64,000 nucleotides of DNA from Microvirga sp. SRT01 (GTDB lineage Bacteria; Pseudomonadota; Alphaproteobacteria; Sphingomonadales; Sphingomonadaceae): assembly GCA_018139225.1 (NCBI GenBank), contig JAGSNX010000001.1:186001-250000 (forward strand). Reading direction: 5' to 3'. Of this stretch, positions 9,047-18,191 are shown one piece after another (the first letter of the stretch is position 1; every line of letters starts with the position of its first letter). A program made the translations under genes and the position numbers. The notes under the pieces were generated by a model. That model was not told the DNA's origin. It ran no database searches and was given only the letters and a program-made list of their open reading frames with translations.

Positions 9047-9050
9047 CGCG

Positions 9051-10226
9051 TCACCCGAAGAACGAGGTCAGCCCGTTCCAGGCGCGACGGAAGAAGCCCG
9101 CTTCTCCGACATCGGCCGCCGCGACCAGCGGCAGGCGCTGTTCGGGCACGTCCGGTGAGGAGACGACGAGGTCGGCGATGTGCTGACCCGCCTTGATCGG
9201 CGCCTTGATCGGGCCGCTATACACGACGCGAGCCTTCAGTTCGGGGGCGAGGCCGGCGGGCAACGTCACCGTCAGAGCCTTGGGCGCGACAAGGCCGACG
9301 GTGGACGAATCGCCCATCTGGACGTCGGCGGTTTCGACCTGCTTGCCCTTCGCAGCGATCGGCTTGGCCTGCCACGCGCGGAAACCCCAATCCATCATCC
9401 GCACCGACTCCTCGGCACGCTGTCCGAAGGTGTTCAGTCCGGCGACAACCATGACGAGACGTCGGCCATTCTGCTCCGCCGAGCCGGTGAAGCCGTAACC
9501 TGCCTCGTCGGTATGGCCGGTCTTCAGGCCGTCAGCGCCGGCGACGCGGCCCAGCAACGGATCGCGATTGGCCTGCGTGATCTCCGCGCCGCCCATCGTC
9601 TTGCCCCAGGTGAAGTCCCGGCGCGAATAGAACTGCTTGTAGAGTTGCGGGAAGTTGGTGATCGTCGCGTCCGCCAGTTCGGCCAGATCATGCGCCGTGA
9701 CGAAGGTCACGCCATTGTCGGGCCAGCCGTTCGAGGTGCCGAAATGGCTGTTCTTCAGACCAATCTGTCCCGCCATCCGGTTCATGCGTTCGGTGAACGA
9801 CTGTTCGGAGCCGGAGATATGTTCCGCCAGCACGACGCACGCGTCGTTCCCCGACAGCGTGACGATCCCGTAAAGCAGGTTGGCGACGCTGACCTGCTCG
9901 TTCGCCGACAGGAACATCGTCGATCCCGCCGCCGGGCCGTGCCAGCGCTGCCACGTCTCCGGACGCACCGTGACCATGTCCGTCAGCTTCAGCTCGCCGC
10001 GCTTGACGAGGTCGAACGCGACATAGACCGTCATCATCTTCGCCATCGATGCGGGCGGCATGCGGCGATCGGCGTCGCGCGCGAACAGCACCGCGCCCGT
10101 CGACAAATCCTTCAGATACGCGATCGGCGCGGGCGTCTGGAACTGCGGCGCGGCCGCGATCGAGGGCACGGCCAGCGCCGCGAGAGTAAGCGGTGCGGCG
10201 AACGGAGCGAGGTAAAGCCTGGTCAT
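9051..10226 (-). CDS. dacC: D-alanyl-D-alanine carboxypeptidase (PBP5/6 type)
   Basis: A 391-residue exported low-molecular-weight penicillin-binding protein that trims the terminal D-Ala of peptidoglycan stem peptides. A signal peptide spans about residues 1-26 (hydrophobic, ending AAA). Active-site motifs are in order: SxxK as SMAK in PPASMAKMMT, SxN as SGN in TLSGNDAC, and KTG in LKTGHTDEAG. A PBP5 C-terminal beta domain follows, ending with a short amphipathic helix (RRAWNGLTSFFG) that would hold it on the membrane. The start at MTRLYLAPF was chosen because it begins the signal peptide. Thirty-two bases separate it from mltB, another wall enzyme. Confidence 0.93.
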   Translation of the reverse strand: MTRLYLAPFAAPLTLAALAVPSIAAAPQFQTPAPIAYLKDLSTGAVLFARDADRRMPPASMAKMMTVYVAFDLVKRGELKLTDMVTVRPETWQRWHGPAAGSTMFLSANEQVSVANLLYGIVTLSGNDACVVLAEHISGSEQSFTERMNRMAGQIGLKNSHFGTSNGWPDNGVTFVTAHDLAELADATITNFPQLYKQFYSRRDFTWGKTMGGAEITQANRDPLLGRVAGADGLKTGHTDEAGYGFTGSAEQNGRRLVMVVAGLNTFGQRAEESVRMMDWGFRAWQAKPIAAKGKQVETADVQMGDSSTVGLVAPKALTVTLPAGLAPELKARVVYSGPIKAPIKAGQHIADLVVSSPDVPEQRLPLVAAADVGEAGFFRRAWNGLTSFFG

Positions 10227-10258
10227 GTCACGGTCCTTAGCCGCGCTTCGCGGCGACG

Positions 10259-11278
10259 TCAGCCCTCCACCGCATCGGCGAGCAGGCCCACCGACAGGGC
10301 GTAGAAATTCGAACAATTATAATCGAGGATGACGCGGTAATTGCCGGTCAGCAGGTACGCCGTCGCACCCTCTCCGTCGGGCTCCATCAGCGTCGCCTGA
10401 ACATCGTCCGCCGGGAAGGCGCGCCCCTGCGGCAGGATACCGAGCGCGCGCCACTCCGCCATCGAGCGCCAGCCGCTGTGCCGCTGGAACACGCGCGGGC
10501 AGCGCGGGCTGACCAATGCGTTGCGGATCGCGCTGCGGTCGAACGTCGACGGCACCGACACCGCTACGCCCCAGGGCTGCCCCGGCCGCCAGCCGGCATT
10601 GGCGAAGTAGTTGGCGATCGAGGCCAGCGTATCCGGCTGGCTCGACCAGATGTCCGCGCGGCCATCGCCATCACCGTCGCGGGCGAGGCGCAGATAGATC
10701 GACGGCAGGAACTGCGGATTGCCGGTCGCCCCCGCCCAGCTGCCCTTCAACTGCGATCGGGGCACGCCGCGGTCGATCATCTTCAGCGCCGCGATCAACT
10801 CGCCCTCGAACAGCGCGCGGCGGCGCCCCTCATACGCCAGGCTGGCGAGCGACCGGATCAGGTCGAAATTGCCGGTATAGCTGCCGTAGTTCGTCTCGTG
10901 GCCCCAGATCGCGACCATGATCGATTCGGGCACGCCGGTCTGTTGCTCGATGCTCGACAGCCGGCTGCGCTGCGCCTGATAGACATTCCGGCCACGCCCG
11001 ATCCTCGCCGCGTCGACATGCTGCGCGCGGTAGGGCGCGAAGGGAGAGAAGCTGGTGCTCTGCGGGTTCCCCGGCTGGCCGCGATCGAGGTCGATGACAC
11101 GGGTATTGACGGTCAGCCCCATGAACTCGCGATCGACAGTGGCAGGGTTCACCCCCTGCGCCACCGCCCGCACCTTCACTTGCGCCAGATACGCGTCGAA
11201 CGCCGCATCCTGCGCCGCGACGGGCGTGACGTTGGCCATAACGGCGATGACGGCCAGCGCCGCTTTCTGTCCCCACAT
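10259..11278 (-). CDS. mltB: Lytic murein transglycosylase, MltB family
   Basis: A 339-residue exported wall hydrolase with a signal peptide at 1-22 (ending PVAAQ). The catalytic Glu is in IWGHETNYGSY. GATGNPQFLPS and the calcium-like loop DGDGDGRADIW are typical of the SLT_2/MltB family. It cleaves glycan strands to 1,6-anhydro ends. The start is the ATG at 11278 that begins the signal peptide rather than the more upstream in-frame ATG. It heads the minus-strand unit followed by dac, so two peptidoglycan enzymes are co-transcribed. Confidence 0.92.
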   Translation of the reverse strand: MWGQKAALAVIAVMANVTPVAAQDAAFDAYLAQVKVRAVAQGVNPATVDREFMGLTVNTRVIDLDRGQPGNPQSTSFSPFAPYRAQHVDAARIGRGRNVYQAQRSRLSSIEQQTGVPESIMVAIWGHETNYGSYTGNFDLIRSLASLAYEGRRRALFEGELIAALKMIDRGVPRSQLKGSWAGATGNPQFLPSIYLRLARDGDGDGRADIWSSQPDTLASIANYFANAGWRPGQPWGVAVSVPSTFDRSAIRNALVSPRCPRVFQRHSGWRSMAEWRALGILPQGRAFPADDVQATLMEPDGEGATAYLLTGNYRVILDYNCSNFYALSVGLLADAVEG

Positions 11279-11369
11279 CCCGTCGTAATCACGGGTAAAG
11301 CCGGTTGGGACAACCCCCGATCGTCGACGGGCTTGCACGGGCCGGCGCGTACGCTATCGGGGGCGCACC

Positions 11370-11459
11370 GGAGAGATGGCCGAGTGGTTTAAGGCAGCGG
11401 TCTTGAAAACCGCCGTGGGTTCACGCCCACCGTGGGTTCGAATCCCACTCTCTCCGCCA
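11370..11459 (+). tRNA. tRNA-Ser (anticodon UGA)
   Basis: A 90-base type II tRNA. The acceptor stem GGAGAGA pairs with TCTCTCC, followed by G and an encoded CCA. The D arm GCCGAGTGGTTTAAGGC, an anticodon stem-loop with loop CTTGAAA (anticodon TGA, reading UCA and other UCN codons), the long variable arm of serine tRNAs, and the T arm GGGTTCGAATCCC are all present. It stands alone between mltB and rpmE. Confidence 0.97.
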
Positions 11460-11478
11460 ACCGTTCTTACCGATAATG

Positions 11479-11511
11479 AAAAAGGCCGGGCACCCTGTCG
11501 GGTACCCGGCC
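11479..11511 (-). terminator. Rho-independent terminator of rpmE
   Basis: Read on the minus strand, a 12 bp stem starting GGCCGGGTACCC (one G-U pair) with loop GACA-type is followed by a run of five T. It lies 22 bp after the rpmE stop codon. This is the best intrinsic terminator in the window. Confidence 0.9.
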
Positions 11512-11533
11512 ATTTCGGTGCAAGCCGTAAGAC

Positions 11534-11764
11534 TTACTTGCGGAGCGTGAGCCCGCCGCCGAAGCGCTTGTTGAAACGGGCGACCTGGCCACCCGTGTCG
11601 AGCATGGTGCCACGACCGCCGGTCCATGCCGGATGCGCGAGCGGATCGATGTCGAGCGTCATCGTGTCGCCTTCCTTGCCCCAGGTGGAGCGGGTCTCGA
11701 ACACGGTGCCGTCCGTCATCTGGACCTTGATCATGTGGTAGTCGGGGTGGGTATCGGCCTTCAT
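11534..11764 (-). CDS. rpmE: 50S ribosomal protein L31
   Basis: A 76-residue ribosomal protein of the large subunit. The N-terminus [19 protein letters not shown] and the C-terminal RFNKRFGG segment are characteristic of L31. The four zinc-binding cysteines of the C+ form are absent, so this is the zinc-free C- type. It is a single-gene transcript: an intrinsic terminator follows directly. The upstream gene fabZ points the same way, with about 100 bases between. Confidence 0.95.
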   Translation of the reverse strand: MKADTHPDYHMIKVQMTDGTVFETRSTWGKEGDTMTLDIDPLAHPAWTGGRGTMLDTGGQVARFNKRFGGGLTLRK

Positions 11765-11866
11765 GGGTCACGCTCCTGATGTGGCTGGTTCCGACCAGCC
11801 CGAAGAACAAGGCGCGGCCCTTATCGGGCCGCGCCGTCGATGTCAAAGCTTAGTCTAAGGCCAGGC

Positions 11867-12355
11867 CTATGCGGTCTTGGGCGGGTCGGCGATCATCGCT
11901 GTGAACTGCGCCTCGGCAACGACTTGGCCATCGATCTTCGCACGACCCGCGAACTTGCAGACGCTGCCCCGCTTCTGCACGAACTCCGCCTCCAGATGCA
12001 GGAGGACGCCCGGTTCGACCGGCTTGCGGAACTTCGCGCCGTCGATCGCCATGAAATAGACGAGCTTGCCCGAGCCGGCGAGGCCGAGACTCTCGACGGC
12101 GAGGATGCCCGCCGCCTGCGCCAGCGCCTCGACGATCAGCACGCCCGGCATGATCGGCCGACCGGGGAAATGTCCCTGGAAGAACTGCTCGTTGATCGTC
12201 ACCGCCTTGATCGCGACGATCCGCTCGTCCTTCACCAGCTCGGCGACGCGGTCGACGAGCAGCATCGGATAGCGATGCGGCAACGCCGCCATGACGTGCC
12301 CGATGTCGAGCGTCGTCATGGCGGTGCTGGCCGGCGCGGACGCCGTGTCGCTCAC
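11867..12355 (-). CDS. fabZ: 3-hydroxyacyl-ACP dehydratase FabZ
   Basis: A 162-residue hotdog-fold dehydratase of type II fatty acid synthesis. The active-site His and Glu lie in [12 protein letters not shown] and [11 protein letters not shown], and [11 protein letters not shown] marks the N-terminal strand. I place the start at GTG 12355, which overlaps the skp stop as GTGA. An internal ATG (12319) is the alternative, giving 150 residues. In most Gram-negatives lpxD lies between skp and fabZ, with lpxA and lpxB following. None is present here, matching the lack of lipopolysaccharide in sphingomonads. Confidence 0.93.
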   Translation of the reverse strand: MSDTASAPASTAMTTLDIGHVMAALPHRYPMLLVDRVAELVKDERIVAIKAVTINEQFFQGHFPGRPIMPGVLIVEALAQAAGILAVESLGLAGSGKLVYFMAIDGAKFRKPVEPGVLLHLEAEFVQKRGSVCKFAGRAKIDGQVVAEAQFTAMIADPPKTA

Positions 12356-13032
12356 CGGCCGGTGTTGGCCGGACGCGCCGCCGGCGTGGTCGGACGCGCG
12401 GCGGGCGTCGTCGCGGCGGGAGCGGCACCGGCTGCGGGCGCGGCGGCACCCTGCTGCTGGCCCGGCTGCCAATTGGCGGGCGGCGTGATGCCCACGGTCG
12501 GGACCAGACGATCGAGCTCGGTCGTGATCGCCGCGGTCACGTCGGACGCCGGCGCGGCGAACAGCGCCGCGTCGGGACGCACGAGCAGCGACACGTTGCG
12601 CGCACGCACGACGGCCTGAACGGCCTCCGGCAGCCGGCCCGAGATCTGCTCTACCACATAGGCCTGCGCACGCTGTGCCGGCAGGGTGATGCGGCCCAGT
12701 TCCTGCTGGGCGGCCTGCTCGCGGGTCTGGATCTGCTGTGCCTGCGTCTGCAAGGCGGCCTGATTGGCGTTCGGGGCCGCGCGGGCGGTGTTGAACGCCG
12801 TCACGAGCGGCTGAAGCTCACGGCCGATCGCCTCGCGACGGGCGTTCGCCTGATCGATCTGCGCCTTGTAGGTCGTCTCGATCTGGGTGCGGGCGGTGGC
12901 CCATGCGCGCGAATTGGCGACCGCCTGATCCGGGTTGGCGACGGCGACGGTCTGCGCCGAGGTCGAGGTGCCGACGGCGATCGCGGGAACCGCGACCACA
13001 GCGGCCAGCAGCAGCTTCTTGAAATTGGTCAT
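12352..13032 (-). CDS. skp: OmpH/Skp family periplasmic chaperone
   Basis: A 226-residue exported protein with an N-terminal signal peptide (about 1-30, ending STSAQ) and a long Gln/Ala-rich helical stretch (about 40-150). That stretch would form the coiled-coil tentacles of Skp/OmpH. The tail is a low-complexity Pro-Ala-Thr region unlike E. coli Skp. Skp keeps unfolded outer membrane proteins soluble for BamA. The ATG shares its first base with the bamA stop (TGATG), so translation is coupled to bamA. The long in-frame extension upstream of this ATG is bamA sequence in another frame. Confidence 0.88.
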   Translation of the reverse strand: MTNFKKLLLAAVVAVPAIAVGTSTSAQTVAVANPDQAVANSRAWATARTQIETTYKAQIDQANARREAIGRELQPLVTAFNTARAAPNANQAALQTQAQQIQTREQAAQQELGRITLPAQRAQAYVVEQISGRLPEAVQAVVRARNVSLLVRPDAALFAAPASDVTAAITTELDRLVPTVGITPPANWQPGQQQGAAAPAAGAAPAATTPAARPTTPAARPANTGR

Positions 13033-15800
13033 CAGAACGAAGTCCCTACGTTGAAGGTGATGAGTTTGTCGTCGTCGCCCCGCTGCTTGACGAGCGCCTT
13101 TGCGATATCGATGCGGAGCGGGCCGAAGGGCGAAGTCCAGTTCACGCCAAAGCCGACCGAGATACGCGGCTTGGCAGAATTGCCGAGGAACTGCTCGGAG
13201 AATGGCGGGGTGATAATGGCGATGTTGTTCGACGAGCCGGTGCAGGCACCACCGACCGTTGCCGAGTACCCCGTCTGACACGTGGTCTGCCGGCCGCCGT
13301 TGACCGTGTCGGTTGCGGCAACGGTGTAGAGCGGGAAGCCCCCCGACGTCACCGGATTTCCGATCAGCGTGGGCGACCCATCCGGGTTGAAGCGCGGGTT
13401 GCCGCTCGCATCGACAGCCTGCTGGAACGTCGTCGTGGGCTGCGGCCTGGTAACACCGAACAGGCTGCCCGCCTGAACATAGACGGTCGGACGCAGGCCG
13501 AGTTCGCGGGCACCCGCACCCAGCGGCAGCTCCAGTTCGGCACGCGCCAAATAATAGGCCCGCCCGCCAAGCGCGTCGTCCTGAATCTGATTGCGGTCGG
13601 TCTGCAATGCCTGCGTACCGTCGGCATTGGTGATGTACGGAATGCGCAGGATCCGCGGCCCAACGCCGCGGATGTCGAATCCGCGGAAGTTAGGCTCGCC
13701 GAGATAAAAGCGATCGATGATGCGGACCTTGTCGATACCGATCCCGCGGCTCCGTTCCAGCGACTTGATGTAGCCGCCCTCGCCTTGAAGCGAGAATACG
13801 AAGCCCGACCCCAGACCGTAGTATTTCGCCGCCTGCGCAGTGGTCTTGATGTACTTCACGTCGCCGCCCAAGCCCGCGAAATCCTGGCTGAACGAAAAGC
13901 GCGTACCGGCGGTCGGCCGCAAGCCGCTGTTGAGGCTGTTGTAGATCAGCGAATAGCCGACCGACGACGTCCACCGGTTCCCCAGCGAATCGCAGAGGTA
14001 ACGGCCCGCCAGCGATGGGTTGCACGACCCGTCCGCATTCAGGAACGAACTCGCCAACCCGACCTCGTCGTACGACAGCTTATACCGGCCGGCGAGCTGC
14101 CAATATTCGGTCAGCGGCACGCCAGCACGAAGCTGGAAACCGGTCGACACCTGACTGAACGTCGTGTTGCGGTCACTACCGATATAGTTGAACTGGTTGT
14201 AATCCTGGCGAAACACGTCGAACCCGACCGCGATGTTCTTGTCGAACAGGTATGGCTCGGTGAAGCCCGCCTGGATCGACTTCGAATAGGTCGAGTAGTT
14301 GACACCGAAGCTGAGCGTCTGACCCTTGCCGCGGAAATTGTTCTGCGTGACGTTGGCCTGAATGATGAACCGTTCGAGGCTGGAAAAGCCCGCCGACAGC
14401 TGAAGCTCACCAGTCGACTTCTCCTCGACCGGTGCCTCCAGCACGACGCGGTCCGGGGCGCTGCCCGGCGTCTGCTTGATCTCGAACTTGTCCTGGAAGA
14501 AGCCCAGTGAATTGACGCGGTCCTGCGAACGCTTGACCTGGAACGTGTTGAACGCGTCACCTTCCCCGAGACGAATCTCGCGACGGATAACCTTATCCTG
14601 GGTCTGCGTATTACCGTTGATCTCGATCCGGTCGACATAGGTGCGCTGCGCCTGACCGATGTGGAAATTGATCCCCATAGTCAGCGTGTCCTTGTCCCGC
14701 TGATACTCGGGATCGACCTGCGTGAACGCGTACCCGAACAGTCCAGCTGCCTGGCTCAGGCTGTCCAGCGCATCCTCGACCAACTTGGCGTTGTACCAGT
14801 CGCCCTTCTTGATCGGCAGCGACGCCGCGAGCTTCGTATTGTCGAAATCGCGGATTTCGCTGTCGACGGAGACGTCGCCGAACTTGTAGCGCGATCCCTC
14901 CTCGACGACGTAGGTGATGATGAAATCGCGCTTGTCCGGGGTCAGTTCGGCCACGGCGCTCGTCACGCGGAAATCGGCATAGCCCTGCGTCAGATAGAAT
15001 TGGCGCAGCTTCTGCTGGTCGTAGTTCAGCCGATCCTGATCGTACGTCGTGTTCGACGACAGCAGGCGGAACCAGCGCGACTGCTTGGTCGCCATCTCGC
15101 CGCGAAGCTGATCGTCGGTGAACTGCTCGTTGCCGAGGATGTTGATCTGGCGGACCTTCGACTTGGCCCCCTCCGCGATCTCGAACACCACGTCGACGCG
15201 GTTCTGATCCAGGCTGACCTGCTTGGGCTCGACGATCGCGGCGAAGCGACCCTGCCGGCGGTACAACTCGACAATGCGCCCGACATCGGCACGGACCGCA
15301 GTGCGCGTGAAGATCTGGCGAGGCGCGAGCTTGATCTCTTTCGTGATCTTGTCGCTCTTGATCGCCTTGTTACCCTCCAGGATCACCCGGTTGATGATCG
15401 GATTCTCGCGGATGCGCAGGACGATGTCGCCCGTTTCCACCCCGGAGATCGAATAGTCCGCAAACAGGTCCGAAGCCGCCAGGTCGACCAGCGCCTGATC
15501 CAGCGAGGCGGCGGTGTACGGCGCTCCGACCTTCAGCTTCGTATAGGAGAGGACCGTGTCGGCCTCGATCCGCTGCGATCCCTCGACCCGCAGCGTACGG
15601 ATCGTTCCCGCGGCCGTTGCGGGAACGGTTGCGACTGGAGCGACAGGCGGAACGGCCTGACGGGTGCCGGCGGGCGGCACTGCCTGACGCGTGCGCGCCT
15701 GACCCGCGGGGCGGGCCTGAGCATAGGCCACGCCTGCCAGCATGGATGTCGCCAGCAGGGACGCGCCGATGCCGACGACCTTGAAACCGTTATTCTTCAC
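13032..15800 (-). CDS. bamA: Outer membrane protein assembly factor BamA
   Basis: A 922-residue Omp85 protein: signal peptide (about 1-28), a low-complexity Pro/Ala/Arg stretch (about 29-60), five POTRA domains (about 65-420) and a C-terminal 16-strand barrel (about 500-922). The conserved lid-lock segment is visible in the barrel (FRGFDIRGVGPR) and the protein ends in Phe (FNVGTSF), as outer membrane proteins do. It inserts beta-barrel proteins into the outer membrane. The start is GTG at 15800 (VKNNGFKVVG), where the signal peptide begins. The longer in-frame reading upstream crosses a palindromic hairpin and lacks support. Confidence 0.95.
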   Translation of the reverse strand: MKNNGFKVVGIGASLLATSMLAGVAYAQARPAGQARTRQAVPPAGTRQAVPPVAPVATVPATAAGTIRTLRVEGSQRIEADTVLSYTKLKVGAPYTAASLDQALVDLAASDLFADYSISGVETGDIVLRIRENPIINRVILEGNKAIKSDKITKEIKLAPRQIFTRTAVRADVGRIVELYRRQGRFAAIVEPKQVSLDQNRVDVVFEIAEGAKSKVRQINILGNEQFTDDQLRGEMATKQSRWFRLLSSNTTYDQDRLNYDQQKLRQFYLTQGYADFRVTSAVAELTPDKRDFIITYVVEEGSRYKFGDVSVDSEIRDFDNTKLAASLPIKKGDWYNAKLVEDALDSLSQAAGLFGYAFTQVDPEYQRDKDTLTMGINFHIGQAQRTYVDRIEINGNTQTQDKVIRREIRLGEGDAFNTFQVKRSQDRVNSLGFFQDKFEIKQTPGSAPDRVVLEAPVEEKSTGELQLSAGFSSLERFIIQANVTQNNFRGKGQTLSFGVNYSTYSKSIQAGFTEPYLFDKNIAVGFDVFRQDYNQFNYIGSDRNTTFSQVSTGFQLRAGVPLTEYWQLAGRYKLSYDEVGLASSFLNADGSCNPSLAGRYLCDSLGNRWTSSVGYSLIYNSLNSGLRPTAGTRFSFSQDFAGLGGDVKYIKTTAQAAKYYGLGSGFVFSLQGEGGYIKSLERSRGIGIDKVRIIDRFYLGEPNFRGFDIRGVGPRILRIPYITNADGTQALQTDRNQIQDDALGGRAYYLARAELELPLGAGARELGLRPTVYVQAGSLFGVTRPQPTTTFQQAVDASGNPRFNPDGSPTLIGNPVTSGGFPLYTVAATDTVNGGRQTTCQTGYSATVGGACTGSSNNIAIITPPFSEQFLGNSAKPRISVGFGVNWTSPFGPLRIDIAKALVKQRGDDDKLITFNVGTSF

Positions 15801-15847
15801 ACACCCACCCCGAAAGATACGCCGGCCCCTGCGCGGGTCGCCCTGCC

Positions 15848-15885
15848 CCAGACTTGTCACCCGATCAAGTCTGGTCACCCGATCA
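15848..15885 (-). repeat. Hairpin and 12 bp direct repeat between rseP and bamA
   Basis: A perfect 9 bp inverted repeat (CCAGACTTG at 15848-15856, CAAGTCTGG at 15866-15874) encloses one copy of GTCACCCGATCA (15856-15867). A second copy lies at 15874-15885 and includes the rseP stop and last codons. The last codons and stop of rseP thus seem duplicated into the spacer. The hairpin would lie in the mRNA between the two coding regions. Confidence 0.7.
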
Positions 15886-17008
15886 GGCCGGCGATGCCGC
15901 GCCACAGCCCGAAGGCACCGAGATCGTTGAACGTCACGAGGATCATCAACGCCAGGATCGCCGCCATGCCGCCGCGGAACGCCCATTCCTGCACCGCGAT
16001 GCTGACCGGCCGCCGCCGGACCGCTTCGATCGCATAGAATAGAAGGTGGCCGCCATCGAGCATCGGCACTGGCAGTAAGTTGATGAACCCGAGATTGATG
16101 GAGACGAGCGCGATCAGGCCGATGAAGGCCGGCCAGCCGAGCGACATCTGTTCGCCCGACACTTTCGCGATGCGGATCGGCCCACCCAGTTCGTCGACGG
16201 AGCGGCGACCCGTAATGATCTGCCCCAGCGTGTCGAGCGTGCCCCGGACGATGTCGCCAACCTGACGCGCCCCGACCAGCGGTGCCTCCAGCAGCGATAC
16301 GGGCTGGTATTCGGCCGGCGGACTGGCGATGCCGATCCGGCCGATCCGATATGCGTTGCCGAAGCGGTCCTTCTCGGTGACGACGCCGATCGCCAGCGTC
16401 GTGCTGCCGCGCGTGCCGCCGCGCTCGTAGGTCACGGACACGGTTTCCGCCGGCCGCAGCATCGCGAACTGCGCGATATCGGCGAAGCTTTCCATCGCGC
16501 GTCCCTCTAGCGCGATCAGGCGGTCGCCCGCCTTCAATCCCGCCACAGCGGCGGGGCTGCGCTGCACGACATCACCCACCACTGGCGGCGCAGTACGGGC
16601 GCCGTAGAAATGCGCGAAGCCTGCGAGGATCAGGATCGCGGCCAGAAAATTGACGAACGGCCCCGCCGCCACGATGATCGCACGCTGCCACACGGGCTTG
16701 GCCTGGAAGGTCCGCGCCCGTTCCTCCGCCGGCAGCGCCAGCCACTCCGCCGTCGGCTGGCTGGCTGGCGTCATGTCGCCTGCGAAGCGGACATAGCCGC
16801 CGAGCGGAAGCCAGCCGAGTTTCCAGCGAGTGCCACGCGCGTCGGTCCAGCCGGCGACCTCGTTGCCGAAACCGATCGAAAACGCCTCCGCTTTCACGCC
16901 GAACCAGCGGCCGGCGAGGTAATGGCCCATCTCATGAATGAAGACGAGCGGGCCGATGACGCCGACGAAGGCGAGGAGGGTGAGCGGAACGCCCGGGGTA
17001 TCGATCAA
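15875..17008 (-). CDS. rseP: Site-2 intramembrane metalloprotease RseP
   Basis: A 377-residue polytopic membrane protease. The zinc site is HEMGHYLAGR in the first helix and the second metal motif is MLDGGHLLFY near the C-terminus. PDZ-type sequence (about 120-200, ARTAPPVVGDVV through GLKAGDRLIALEG) lies between. It cleaves anti-sigma factors and leftover signal peptides in the envelope-stress pathway. I choose TTG at 17008, where AGGA lies about five bases upstream. Frames open further upstream only because they overlap dxr. It starts 10 bp after the dxr stop. Confidence 0.92.
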   Translation of the reverse strand: MIDTPGVPLTLLAFVGVIGPLVFIHEMGHYLAGRWFGVKAEAFSIGFGNEVAGWTDARGTRWKLGWLPLGGYVRFAGDMTPASQPTAEWLALPAEERARTFQAKPVWQRAIIVAAGPFVNFLAAILILAGFAHFYGARTAPPVVGDVVQRSPAAVAGLKAGDRLIALEGRAMESFADIAQFAMLRPAETVSVTYERGGTRGSTTLAIGVVTEKDRFGNAYRIGRIGIASPPAEYQPVSLLEAPLVGARQVGDIVRGTLDTLGQIITGRRSVDELGGPIRIAKVSGEQMSLGWPAFIGLIALVSINLGFINLLPVPMLDGGHLLFYAIEAVRRRPVSIAVQEWAFRGGMAAILALMILVTFNDLGAFGLWRGIAGLIG

Positions 17009-17018
17009 GCCAAATCCT

Positions 17019-18191
17019 CTATGCGCCGACCCGCGTGACCGGTGTCGCCTGGCATCGTTCGCCCGCAATAACTCTCGCCTCGGCGTCGATCGCGAGAACC
17101 GCGTCGAGCGCCGCCGGCGCGGGCGGGTCGTAACGGTCGAGGATATCGCTGACGATTGCGGCGATTTCGAGGAAGCCGATTTGCCCGGCAAGGAAGGCAG
17201 CGACCGCGACCTCGTTGACCGCGTTCAGGATTGCCGGGCGCGCACCGCCGGCCTTCAGTACGTCGCGGGCGAGCCGCAACGCCGGAAAGCGATCCTGGTC
17301 AGGAGCGGCGAAGTCGAGACGCCCGAGCTTGACGAGGTCGAGCGGTTCCATTGGCGTCGCCATCCGCTCGGGCCAGGCTAGGCAGTGGGCGATCGGCACG
17401 CGCATGTCGCTCGGGCCGAGCTGTGCGAGCATCGATCCGTCGATATAGTCGACTGCCGAATGGATCACCGATTGCGGGTGGATGACGATCTCGATGCAGT
17501 CGGGATCGACCGGGAACAGCCGCGCGGCCTCGATCAGTTCCAATCCCTTGTTCATCATCGTCGCTGAGTCGACGCTGATCTTCGCACCCATCGACCAGTT
17601 CGGGTGCGCGACCGCCTGCTCGGGCGTAACCGCCGCCATCGCTTCGCGCGACCATTCCCGGAACGGTCCACCGCTTGCTGTCAGGACGATGCGGCGAACG
17701 GCGCGCGCGTCTTTGGCGGCGAGACACTGGAAGATGGCGTTGTGCTCGCTGTCGGCCGGCAGCAGTGTCGCACCCGCGGCCTTGGCGGCAGCGAGCACGA
17801 TCTCACCGGCGGAGACCAAAGGCTCCTTGTTGGCGAGGACAACGGTGCCCCCCTGCCCAACCGCGGCCATCACCGGCTCCAGTCCCGCACAACCGACGAT
17901 CGCCGCCATCGTCCAGTCGGCGCCCGAAGCCGCCGCGGCAATCACCGCATCGCGGCCGCCTTCGACTCGCGTCGCCGTGCCGGCGAGTGCGTCGCGCAAT
18001 GCCGGCAGGCAGGCTGCATCGGCAACGACGGCCAGTTCGGCGTTCGTGCGGCGCGCGGCTGCGGCGAGGCGATCGACATCGCAATTCGCCGTCAGCGCAC
18101 GGACGCGGAACCGCTCCGGCTCGCGCTCGATCAGGTCGAGCGTCGACGTGCCGACCGAACCGGTCGCGCCCAGAACGGATACGGTCTTCAC
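17019..18191 (-). CDS. dxr: 1-deoxy-D-xylulose 5-phosphate reductoisomerase
   Basis: A 390-residue enzyme making 2-C-methyl-D-erythritol 4-phosphate, the committed step of the MEP isoprenoid pathway. NADPH-binding motif GATGSVGTSTLDL is at the start. Substrate and metal residues are in LPADSEHNAIFQ and LTASGGPFRE. SVDSATMMNKGLELIEA is diagnostic. It begins with GTG overlapping the cdsA stop as GTGA. Its product feeds UppS, encoded two genes upstream, and ispE of the same pathway lies at 39.6 kb. Confidence 0.96.
   Translation of the reverse strand: MKTVSVLGATGSVGTSTLDLIEREPERFRVRALTANCDVDRLAAAARRTNAELAVVADAACLPALRDALAGTATRVEGGRDAVIAAAASGADWTMAAIVGCAGLEPVMAAVGQGGTVVLANKEPLVSAGEIVLAAAKAAGATLLPADSEHNAIFQCLAAKDARAVRRIVLTASGGPFREWSREAMAAVTPEQAVAHPNWSMGAKISVDSATMMNKGLELIEAARLFPVDPDCIEIVIHPQSVIHSAVDYIDGSMLAQLGPSDMRVPIAHCLAWPERMATPMEPLDLVKLGRLDFAAPDQDRFPALRLARDVLKAGGARPAILNAVNEVAVAAFLAGQIGFLEIAAIVSDILDRYDPPAPAALDAVLAIDAEARVIAGERCQATPVTRVGA

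Noticed and set aside
15801..15986. 62-residue N-terminal extension of BamA through the rseP-bamA spacer
   Set aside because: It translates a hairpin and the end of rseP. A proper signal peptide begins at GTG 15800.
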